Below are positions 57,108 through 64,000 of a DNA stretch of 64,000 nucleotides, one piece after another (the stretch's first letter is position 1; each line of letters opens with the position of its first letter). Origin of the DNA: Aldehydirespirator sp028819505. GTDB taxonomy: Bacteria > Actinomycetota > Acidimicrobiia > Acidimicrobiales > Aldehydirespiratoraceae. Under the pieces are notes generated by a model that saw nothing but the letters and a program-made list of their open reading frames with translations, had not been told where the DNA came from and did no database searches. The position numbers and the translations under genes are program-made. Where the stretch lies: NCBI GenBank assembly GCA_965207755.1, contig OZ242297.1, positions 682,001 to 746,000 of the forward strand, given 5' to 3'.

Positions 57108-59690
57108 CTACTCGTGGGCTATGGCGTCTAGGATGTTCATGCGCCCGGCCCGGATGGCGGGCAGGATGGCGGCCAGCAGCCCCGCGACCGCCGAGATGAC
57201 CACGAATACCACGAGGTCCAGCCACGGCACGGCCACTGTCTGCACGAACGACTCGGGCAGCGCCAGCGTGGTCGCCACCCCGAACACGGTGCCGACCGTC
57301 ACCCCGAGCAGCCCGCCGAAGACGGCCACGATCAGCGCCTCCCAGTAGATCGAGCGCCGCAACTGCTGGCGGGTCATGCCCACCGAGCGCAGCAGGCCGA
57401 TCTCGTGGACGCGCTCGAACACCGACAGGCTCAGCGTGTTGATGATGCCGATCAGCGCGATGACGAACGACAGGCCTATCAGCACCTGGATCACCCTGAT
57501 CAACGCAGTGAGCTGGGACTCCTGGGTCTGTCGGAACTCGGCCTGGTTCTCGACCATCACGGTGGGATAGCGGTCGAGCACACGCTCGACGGCTGCCCGG
57601 CTGCGCTCCTGCAAGGCGGCCTGCTCGGCCTCGCCGACGGCGTCTGAGAGGCCGGCGATGCGGGCGCTGGCGAACGCGAGGTCGTTGCGGTTGAAGTGGC
57701 GGTCCCATAAGGCCCCGTCGATCAGCCAGTTGCCGTAGATGGCGGCGTCCTCGAATATGGCCACCACCGTGAGGGTCTCGGTCTGGTTGTCGGGGAAGGT
57801 GGCCTCGACGGTGTCGCCCACCCCGACGCCGAGGCTTTCGGCCGAGTCGCTGTGCAGGGCCAGCGAGGTGAGGGGGTCCCCGGCGGCCATGTCGCCTGAA
57901 CTCACCTGGCCGTCGAAGTGGTCGTCGGCCAGGGCCATGTCGGCGGCCACAATGTCTCGGGGTTCGCCGTCGACGCTCAGCCCGCTGAAGGCGAACTGGA
58001 TCCGCATCACGCTCTCGATCCCATCCAACGCTTCGATCTCGTCGGCCACCCGGGCCGGGAAGCCGGGTGGGGGGCCGAAGCCGGTCTCGGAGGACCGGAT
58101 GAAGTAGTCGGCCTCCACCGCGTTCTCGATGATGTCGACGAACGTCTTCTTCACGGACTCGCCGACCACCGCGGCCAGCCCCATCAGAGCGAGGCCGATC
58201 AGGAGCGCGCCCGCGGTGGAGGCCGTCCGCCGGGGATTCCGGGAGGCGTTGTCGCCGCCCAAGCGTCCCGGCATGCCGAACAGCGACTTCACCGGACGGC
58301 CCAGCGCCGACGCCGCCGGCCGGGCGAAGGCCGGGCTCACGGTGTTGATGCCGACGAAGGCGAGCACCGCCCCGATTCCCAGCAGAACGAATGTCGGGGT
58401 GGTGTCCAGGCCGGCGGTCATGCCCGCGGCCAGCGCCACCACACCGGTCGCGAGCACCGTCCCGCCCGCGATCAGGCGACGCCGCAAGCTTGTGGGGTCC
58501 AGTTGGAAGTCGTGGGCCAGGGCAGCCACCGGGGAGATCTTGCGGGCCCTCATCGCGGGCGCGATCGACGAGATCATTGTCACGCCGAGGCCCACGAGCA
58601 TTGCCAGCCCGACGGTGCGGGGCCGCAGCGTCAGCGGGCCCGGAGGGAGCGGGAAGCCGATCAGGTCGAGAATGGCCCGCAGCACGAGGGCCAGCACGAG
58701 GCCGAGCCCGATCCCGATGACCGTGCTGACGACGCCCACGATGGCCGACTCGGTGATCACCGACCGGCTCACCTGCCTCGGTGTCGCTCCGATGGCCCGC
58801 CACAGCCCGATCTCGCGCACCCGCTGGCCGATGATGATCTGGAACGTGTTGTTGATGATGAAGGCGGCCACGAACACCGCGATGAACGCGAACACCAGCA
58901 GGATCGTGTTGAAGATGTCGACGACCTGGTTGAAGTCCTCCTCCTGCTCGGCGGCGTCGACCTCGGCGGTGATCACGCTGTAGTCGCTGCCCAGCTGGGC
59001 CTCCACCCGGGCCTGAACCTCGGACACGTCGGCGCCGGCCGAGACCAGAACGCCGACCGCCTGGTAGCCGTCCTCGATACCGAAGAAGCGCTGGGCCTCC
59101 TCCAGCTCGAAGGCGGCCATCGTCTGGCCCAGGCCGGTGTGGGAGTCGGGGGACCCGAAGTTGAACACGCCGACCAGCTCGAACGACTCGGCGTCGAGCG
59201 GGCCGTTGATCTCGTAGGTCTCGCCGATCAGCAGCCCGTTGTTGGCCGCGGTCACTGTGTCGGCCGCGAACTCGCCCGGCGCGGAGGGCTGCCGGCCTTC
59301 GGTGACGAAGAACGTGCCCGGGTTGAAGCTGAAGCCCAGCGCCGGCGGACCCGGAGGCCGTATCGGCTCTCCGTCTCCGTCGACGATGAAGACGTTCAGG
59401 GCCGCCACCTCGGGCCGCACCCGGTCCACGCCCTCGACGCCGGCCACCTGCTCGGCCACCGCCTCCGGCACGGTGGCCCGCTCGAAGTCGCCGCCGAAGG
59501 TCTGGTCCACCCGCACCGTGAGGTCGGCGCCCCGCGCGATGTCCTGAGCGAGCCCCGCGAAGGTGGAGCGCAGGCTGTCGGTGAGCGTGAAGGAGCCCAC
59601 CACGAACATCACTCCGATGACCACCACGAGGGTGGTCAGCGCGAAGCGCAGCTTCTTGTCGATCAGGCTGCGGAGGGCGAGCCTGAACAT
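57108..59690 (-). CDS. ABC transporter permease, duplicated FtsX/MacB-type (no. 1)
   Basis: 860 residues. N-terminal membrane helix after MFRLALRSLIDKKLRFALTT, extracytoplasmic domain (about 45-255), then a three-helix FtsX block with QRVREIGLWRAIGATPRQVS. A second helix, a second extracytoplasmic part (about 510-720) and a last FtsX block with ERVHEIGLLRSVGMTRQQLR follow. This is the layout of LolC/MacB-like complexes and of the large permeases that export lipids, peptides or antibiotics. It is the third gene of the ATPase-permease-permease operon. Its paralogue lies upstream with a 22-nt gap. Confidence 0.92.
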   Translation of the reverse strand: MFRLALRSLIDKKLRFALTTLVVVIGVMFVVGSFTLTDSLRSTFAGLAQDIARGADLTVRVDQTFGGDFERATVPEAVAEQVAGVEGVDRVRPEVAALNVFIVDGDGEPIRPPGPPALGFSFNPGTFFVTEGRQPSAPGEFAADTVTAANNGLLIGETYEINGPLDAESFELVGVFNFGSPDSHTGLGQTMAAFELEEAQRFFGIEDGYQAVGVLVSAGADVSEVQARVEAQLGSDYSVITAEVDAAEQEEDFNQVVDIFNTILLVFAFIAVFVAAFIINNTFQIIIGQRVREIGLWRAIGATPRQVSRSVITESAIVGVVSTVIGIGLGLVLALVLRAILDLIGFPLPPGPLTLRPRTVGLAMLVGLGVTMISSIAPAMRARKISPVAALAHDFQLDPTSLRRRLIAGGTVLATGVVALAAGMTAGLDTTPTFVLLGIGAVLAFVGINTVSPAFARPAASALGRPVKSLFGMPGRLGGDNASRNPRRTASTAGALLIGLALMGLAAVVGESVKKTFVDIIENAVEADYFIRSSETGFGPPPGFPARVADEIEALDGIESVMRIQFAFSGLSVDGEPRDIVAADMALADDHFDGQVSSGDMAAGDPLTSLALHSDSAESLGVGVGDTVEATFPDNQTETLTVVAIFEDAAIYGNWLIDGALWDRHFNRNDLAFASARIAGLSDAVGEAEQAALQERSRAAVERVLDRYPTVMVENQAEFRQTQESQLTALIRVIQVLIGLSFVIALIGIINTLSLSVFERVHEIGLLRSVGMTRQQLRRSIYWEALIVAVFGGLLGVTVGTVFGVATTLALPESFVQTVAVPWLDLVVFVVISAVAGLLAAILPAIRAGRMNILDAIAHE

Positions 59691-59712
59691 CTCCGGGCCC
59701 TCTCGCCTGCCG

Positions 59713-62289
59713 TCAGTCCGCGGCGATCGCGTCGAGGACGTTCATGCGGCCCGCCCGGTACGACGGGAACACCGCCGCGATCAGGCCGAAGGCCACGGCC
59801 ACCACCACGAGCCCGACCATCTGGCCGGCGGGGACCGACACCCGGTCGATGGCGTCGTCGGGGATCGCCACCGACAGGGCCACCCCGAAGCCCAGTCCCA
59901 GCACCACCCCGCCCAGGGCGCCGTAGAGCGAGATGGCGGCGGCCTCCCAGCGGATCGCCCGGCGCAGCTGGCGCCGGGTCATGCCGACCGCCCTCAGCAG
60001 CCCGATCTCATGGGTGCGCTCGAACACCGACAACGTCAGGGTGTTCACGATGCCGAACAGGGCCACCACCAGCGCGAACAGCAGGAACACGTTCACGAGG
60101 GCCAGCAGGGTGTTGAGGTTCGACTCGAGGGACGCCTGGAACTCCTGGCGGTCCTCCAGCGTCGCCTGCGGGTACGCGCTGAGCACCTCGTCGAGCAGGG
60201 CCCGCGACGCCTCCGGATCGTCGCCTTCGACGTTGACGGCCACCCACTGGTCGAACAGGTCGGCGCCGGCCGTCTGCCGGTGAAGGGACTCGTCGATGAT
60301 CCATTCCTCCCAGAAGGGCGGCCGGGTCTGGTCGAACACGGCGCCGACGGTCACGGCCAGCGACTCGCCGCTGGTCAGGTTGACGTTGACCTCATCCCCG
60401 ACCTCAAGGCCCCAGTCGTCGGCGGTGTCGCTGGCGACCAGCAGTGCCGACCTCGGATCGAGGCCTTCGAGGGTGCCGTCGATCACGCGCAGGTTAGCGA
60501 CCTCGTCGATGGTGCCCAGGTCTGTGACCGTCAACTCGACGTCGTCGATGCGTCCCGGAGCGACCGCGCTGAGGACTTGCGCGGGGTACTCGTCGAGCGG
60601 GACTGCGGCAGACGCTCCCGCGCTCCTCAGGTCGGCGGCCAGAGTCTCGGGCACCCCGGAGAACGTGTCGGTGCTGACCACAAAGTCGGCTTGCACCGCG
60701 TCGCTCAGGCTCTCGCTGAAGGTGTCTTTGAGGGACTGGCCCACCACCAGCACCATGGCCACCAGGGCCAGGCCGATAGTCAGAGCCACCGCGGTGGCCG
60801 CTGTCCGGCGGGGGCTGCGGGCCGCGTTGTCGCGGGCCAGCCGGCCGGGTGTGCGCAGGATCCATGGCAGGGGACGGGCCAGAGCGGCCACGGTCGGACC
60901 CGCGATCAGCGGGCTGAGCACCGACACCGCCACGAATACCACCGCGGCCCCGATCCCGAGCGACAGCAGTTGCGCGGTGGTGGAGTCGAAGTCGGCGAAC
61001 AGCCCCCGGCCGATCAGTATCAGTCCCACAGCGGCGAGGCCGGCGCCCGCGACAACCCGCCACAAGCGGCCGTGTCCGCCATCGTCGGTGCTCTGCTCGC
61101 CGAGTCCGGCCACCGGCGAGATCCGCGACGCCTTCGCGGCCGGCACCAGCGACGCCACCACCGTGAAGCCGACTCCCACCGCGAACGCCCATGCCACGGT
61201 GCGCGCCCGCAGCGGCAGGGGTCCGTCGGGCAGCGACGCGCCAAAAGCGGACAACAGCGCCTCGAGCCCGAGCGCGCCGAGCATCCCGAGCCCGATGCCT
61301 GCTGCCGCGGCCGTCGCGCCGATCACCGACGACTCGATCAGCACCGAGCGGCGCACCTGGCGGGGGGTGGCCCCCAGCGCCCGCAGGAGCGACAGCTCCC
61401 GCACCCGCTGGCCGAGGACGATGTTGAAGGTGTTGGAGATGATGAACGCGCTCACGAACAGCACGATGAAGGCGAACACCAGAAGGATCGTCTGGAACGG
61501 TCCGATGAAGCTCTCGAAGGCGTCGCCGAACTCCGCGGCGGCCTCCTCGGACGTGATGACCTCGGTTCCGGCCGGCAGCACGGCCGTGATCCGGTCCTGC
61601 ACCTGCGATATGTCGGCGGCCGGCTCGGCCCGCACCGCGATCTCGTTGAACTTGCCCTCCAGGCCGAGGACCTGCTGGGCGGTGGCGGTGTCGAACACAG
61701 AGAACACCGCACCGATCCCGGCGTTCTCAGGAAAGCCGAACTGCATCGTGCCGGTGAGGGTGAAGGTGCGGGGCCCGATGGGCGTGACCACCTGGTAGTC
61801 GCGGCCCAGCCCGAAGTCGTAGTCGGCGAAGGTCACGACGTCGACGGCGAACTGTGTGGGCCCCTGCGGCCATTCGCCTTCGATCAGGAAGTACTGCGAC
61901 AGCGTCGGGTCTGCGGTCCAACTGGTGCCGGCTCTGGGTCCCCCGAGCGTGGTCGGGCTCTCCCCGGATCCGTCCACGGGAATCACACCGTCGACGAAGA
62001 ACCCGCCCTCGGCCGACTGCACTCCCTCGACGGCCCGGATGTCGTCGAGCAGGCTGTCGTCCACCGGCGGGGGATTCGCCTGGGTGATGTCGCCGAAGGG
62101 CAGGGCCCCCCGCACGGTGAAGTCGGTGCCGGTGTTGATATCGGCGGCGAGGTCGTCGAAGGTCGAGCGCAGCGAGTCGGCCGTCACGAAGGCGGCCACC
62201 ACGAAGGTCACGCCCAGCACGATCGCCAGCGCGGTGAACGCGAAGCGCAGCTTGTGGGCGAGCAGCGACTTCAGGGCCAGACGGAGCAT
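59713..62289 (-). CDS. ABC transporter permease, duplicated FtsX/MacB-type (no. 2)
   Basis: 858 residues with the same order of parts as the downstream paralogue: MLRLALKSLLAHKLRFAFTA, a large extracytoplasmic domain, QRVRELSLLRALGATPRQVR, a second external domain, and ERTHEIGLLRAVGMTRRQLR with SYRAGRMNVLDAIAAD at the end. The two permeases probably form a heterodimer with the ATPase at 62350. The gap to the ATPase gene is 60 nt. Substrate unknown; the large external domains suggest envelope lipids, lipoproteins or peptides. Confidence 0.93.
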   Translation of the reverse strand: MLRLALKSLLAHKLRFAFTALAIVLGVTFVVAAFVTADSLRSTFDDLAADINTGTDFTVRGALPFGDITQANPPPVDDSLLDDIRAVEGVQSAEGGFFVDGVIPVDGSGESPTTLGGPRAGTSWTADPTLSQYFLIEGEWPQGPTQFAVDVVTFADYDFGLGRDYQVVTPIGPRTFTLTGTMQFGFPENAGIGAVFSVFDTATAQQVLGLEGKFNEIAVRAEPAADISQVQDRITAVLPAGTEVITSEEAAAEFGDAFESFIGPFQTILLVFAFIVLFVSAFIISNTFNIVLGQRVRELSLLRALGATPRQVRRSVLIESSVIGATAAAAGIGLGMLGALGLEALLSAFGASLPDGPLPLRARTVAWAFAVGVGFTVVASLVPAAKASRISPVAGLGEQSTDDGGHGRLWRVVAGAGLAAVGLILIGRGLFADFDSTTAQLLSLGIGAAVVFVAVSVLSPLIAGPTVAALARPLPWILRTPGRLARDNAARSPRRTAATAVALTIGLALVAMVLVVGQSLKDTFSESLSDAVQADFVVSTDTFSGVPETLAADLRSAGASAAVPLDEYPAQVLSAVAPGRIDDVELTVTDLGTIDEVANLRVIDGTLEGLDPRSALLVASDTADDWGLEVGDEVNVNLTSGESLAVTVGAVFDQTRPPFWEEWIIDESLHRQTAGADLFDQWVAVNVEGDDPEASRALLDEVLSAYPQATLEDRQEFQASLESNLNTLLALVNVFLLFALVVALFGIVNTLTLSVFERTHEIGLLRAVGMTRRQLRRAIRWEAAAISLYGALGGVVLGLGFGVALSVAIPDDAIDRVSVPAGQMVGLVVVAVAFGLIAAVFPSYRAGRMNVLDAIAAD

Positions 62290-62349
62290 GTCGGGATCCT
62301 CTTGGGGAGGTTGGAGGGTGGTGCCGGAGCGAGGGCCGAGAATGTCCGT

Positions 62350-63099
62350 CTAGGCGCCGAGTTGGGTCATGTGGTCCCGGATGCCCTGGGGTGTGGGGTC
62401 TTCGAGCTCGTCCACGATCTTGCCGTCCACCAGGAACACCACCCGGTCGGCGTAGGAGGCGGCCACCGGGTCGTGGGTGACCATCACGATGGTCTGGCCC
62501 ATCTGGTCGACGGCGCTCCGCATGAAGCCGAGGATCTCGCCCGCGGTGTTGGAGTCGACGTTGCCGGTGGGCTCGTCGGCGAAGATGATCTGGGGCTTGC
62601 CGGCCAGCGCCCGGGCCACCGCCACCCGCTGCTGCTGGCCGCCCGACAGTTCGTTGGGGCGGTGCTTGACCCGGTCGGTGAGGCCGGTGGCGTCCACCAC
62701 CTCGTCGACCCAGGCCTCGTCGCCCACCGAGCCTGCGAGGTCCATCGGCAGGGTGATGTTCTCGATGGCGGTGAGGGTGGGCACCAGGTTGTAGGCCTGG
62801 AACACGAAGCCCACGTTGTCGCGGCGCAGCAGAGTGAGGTCCTTCTCCGACAGCGTGGTGAGGTCGGTGTCGCCGATGAGCACCTGGCCCGACGTGACGC
62901 TGTCGAGCCCGGCCATGCAGTGCATCAGGGTGGACTTGCCCGAACCCGACGGGCCCATGATGGCGGTGAAGCGGCCCTGCTCGAAGGCAACGTCGATGGC
63001 GTCGAGGGCCCGCACCTCAGTGTCGCCGGAGCCGTAGAGCTTCGAGGCGGCCGCCGCCCGGGCGGCTGTGGCCAATGCTTGCGTGGGGGAGGCAGTCAC
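62350..63099 (-). CDS. ABC transporter ATP-binding protein (LolD/MacB type)
   Basis: 249 residues from GTG 63099, with AGGAG 6 nt upstream; an in-frame ATG at 63165 lacks such a site. Walker A is FTAIMGPSGSGKSTLMHCMA, the Q-loop is VGFVFQAYNLVPTLTAIENI, the signature is PNELSGGQQQRVAVARALAG, Walker B is IIFADEPTGNVDSNTAGEI, and the switch is MVTHDPVAASYADRVVFL. The ADEPTGNLD-like text (here GNVD) marks the MacB/LolD branch that works with FtsX-type permeases. First gene of the operon continuing with the two permeases. Confidence 0.95.
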   Translation of the reverse strand: MTASPTQALATAARAAAASKLYGSGDTEVRALDAIDVAFEQGRFTAIMGPSGSGKSTLMHCMAGLDSVTSGQVLIGDTDLTTLSEKDLTLLRRDNVGFVFQAYNLVPTLTAIENITLPMDLAGSVGDEAWVDEVVDATGLTDRVKHRPNELSGGQQQRVAVARALAGKPQIIFADEPTGNVDSNTAGEILGFMRSAVDQMGQTIVMVTHDPVAASYADRVVFLVDGKIVDELEDPTPQGIRDHMTQLGA

Positions 63100-63240
63100 A
63101 GGTTCTCCTAAGGGCGGTCGTGAAGGCTCACGCGGGGACTCTACGAGCGCCCCGAACCTCCCCAACCAGGGACATCCCTTACTTTGCCCTGACCCTCAGA
63201 AGCTCCCAGGGTCCGCTGGGCTACTACGCCAGCCGGTAGG

Positions 63241-63287
63241 GAATTGGCAGCGTTGCGCACGGTATGCGTGCATCTTGCTGCCAGTTC
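63241..63287. repeat. Palindromic element, family 1, copy D
   Basis: GAATTGGCAGC / GCTGCCAGTTC arms (one mismatch) with inner GCACG-GTATG-CGTGC; 47 bp. It lies in the 262-bp divergent region between the ABC ATPase and the Rieske/glutamate-synthase-like gene. Confidence 0.9.
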
Positions 63288-63361
63288 GCTCGGGGGCAAC
63301 CAGCCAGCGGCAGCATCTCAGCGAAGTGCCTCGGTGCCGGCCGGCGATACCGTGAAGGCTC

Positions 63362-64000
63362 ATGCAGCCGTACAAGGTCGCCACTTGGAGCGAGGTGCCC
63401 GACCGGGCGCCGGTCGGGGCGCTGGTCAGCAACGTCGACCTGGTGATCGTGCGCTTCGACGGCAACCACTCGGTGCTGTACGGGCGCTGCCTGCACCGCG
63501 GCGCGCTGATGTGCGACGGCCGCATCGCCGGCGACAACATCATCTGCGGCCTGCACGGCTGGGACTACGTGTTCCACACCGGCGTGTCGAGCTACGACAA
63601 CTCCGAACGGCTGGCCAAGTTCTCCTCTTGGCTGGACGGCGACGACCTGCTGGTCGACCTCGACGAGATCCTGGCCTGGGAGAAGGAGCATCCCCAGCCC
63701 TTCGACCGGGCCGCCTACCAGGGCGCCTACGCCGATCCCCACGGCGACGCGGCCGAGCCCCACGTCGGGCTGATCCGCCGCCTGGCCGACGAGGGCCTCG
63801 AATACCTGGGCCACCACGGGCCGGTCGCGTCGATGGGGGTGCCCCGCACCGAGCTGCCGAGCTGGGAGGACATCCAGTTCACGGTCGCCCAACTCGCCCG
63901 CCGGCCCCGCCTCGACGATGAGCCCGTCGGCACCGGCGTGGTCGTCGGCCCCGACGCGGCCCGGCCCCTGCGCTTGGAGATACCGGTCCTTGTGAGCGAC
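63362..64000 (+). CDS. Rieske domain plus FMN-binding glutamate synthase-like protein (partial, C-terminus off the right edge)
   Basis: 213 residues are present from ATG 63362. The N-terminal ~105 residues form a Rieske ferredoxin domain: YGRCLHRGALMCDGRIAG and NIICGLHGWDYVF (CxH-x17-CxxH). After a linker comes YLGHHGPVASMGVPRTELPS and later PLRLEIPVLVSD, which resemble the entry to glutamate-synthase large-subunit-like FMN domains. The full protein would be a Rieske-GltS-like oxidoreductase of unknown substrate. It is transcribed divergently from the ABC exporter operon. The family assignment of the second half is less certain because the FMN barrel lies beyond the window. Confidence 0.75.
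   Translation, partial: MQPYKVATWSEVPDRAPVGALVSNVDLVIVRFDGNHSVLYGRCLHRGALMCDGRIAGDNIICGLHGWDYVFHTGVSSYDNSERLAKFSSWLDGDDLLVDLDEILAWEKEHPQPFDRAAYQGAYADPHGDAAEPHVGLIRRLADEGLEYLGHHGPVASMGVPRTELPSWEDIQFTVAQLARRPRLDDEPVGTGVVVGPDAARPLRLEIPVLVSD

Overview
The window is very GC-rich DNA with dense, mostly operon-packed genes that favour GTG and TTG starts. Several families point to an actinobacterium: an F420-type luciferase-like oxidoreductase, a full-length Lhr helicase, a HelD-type RNA polymerase-associated helicase, a TadE-like pseudopilin, an IdeR/MntR-type regulator and actinobacterial-style HemY and Lnt. Member of Acidimicrobiia is my best guess, but this is inference from gene content and base composition. 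No rRNA, tRNA, CRISPR array, integrase or intact IS element was seen.

Layout. (1) 1-11.3 kb, minus strand: a DUF2339 membrane protein cut by the left edge, then a long operon with hemE, hemY, a class III nucleotide cyclase, lnt, a GT4 glycosyltransferase, a methyltransferase and an alpha/alpha-barrel protein; a patatin-like lipase lies upstream. (2) 11.4-14.8 kb, plus: a HelD-like helicase and an orphan Fbp/Pot-type ABC ATPase. (3) 14.9-19.3 kb, minus: a 1352-residue TadE-like protein carrying about ten Calx-beta-type repeats, with near-identical DNA repeats, a C11 tract and flanking direct repeats. (4) 19.3-29.6 kb: two divergent catabolic operons. One reads leftward (PanB-like enzyme, two amidohydrolases, a Rieske oxygenase); the other reads rightward (aldo/keto reductase, enolase-superfamily enzyme, XRE-cupin regulator). 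They are separated by a 2.27-kb cassette (zinc-ribbon DNA methyltransferase plus a hypothetical gene) bracketed by a perfect 37-bp direct repeat. (5) 29.6-38.5 kb: an accessory island with an SbcCD-like nuclease pair, one intact and two broken DUF4143 ATPases, a LuxR-type regulator with a decayed duplicate, and a copied 3' end of the neighbouring dioxygenase gene. (6) 38.5-44.9 kb, minus: an operon with an NMT1/SsuA-type ABC importer (Tat lipoprotein, ATPase, fused double permease) and the alpha and beta subunits of a ring-hydroxylating dioxygenase plus a phytanoyl-CoA-dioxygenase-like enzyme. (7) 45-51.7 kb: a DtxR-family regulator, an LLM oxidoreductase and Lhr. (8) 51.7-57 kb: a second accessory island (Fic enzyme, PIN-toxin remnant, HTH protein, phospholipase-D-like membrane protein, VapBC pair). 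(9) 57.1-63.1 kb, minus: two FtsX/MacB-type permeases and their ATPase. (10) From 63.36 kb: a Rieske/glutamate-synthase-like fusion cut by the right edge.

How the parts connect. The 18-bp operator GTTTGATCNNATCAAAGT occurs three times, in front of the PanB-like operon, the aldo/keto reductase operon and the importer/dioxygenase operon. This ties regions 4 and 6 into one predicted regulon for import and oxidative and hydrolytic breakdown of an unidentified, possibly N-heterocyclic, compound. The methyltransferase cassette appears to have split an ancestral divergent promoter that held one operator.

A second theme is short-range duplication. Three families of about 50-bp nested palindromes were seen, one of them in frame inside lhr. 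Several genes have a repeated copy of their own 3' end next to their stop codon, and accessory genes repeatedly sit between direct repeats.
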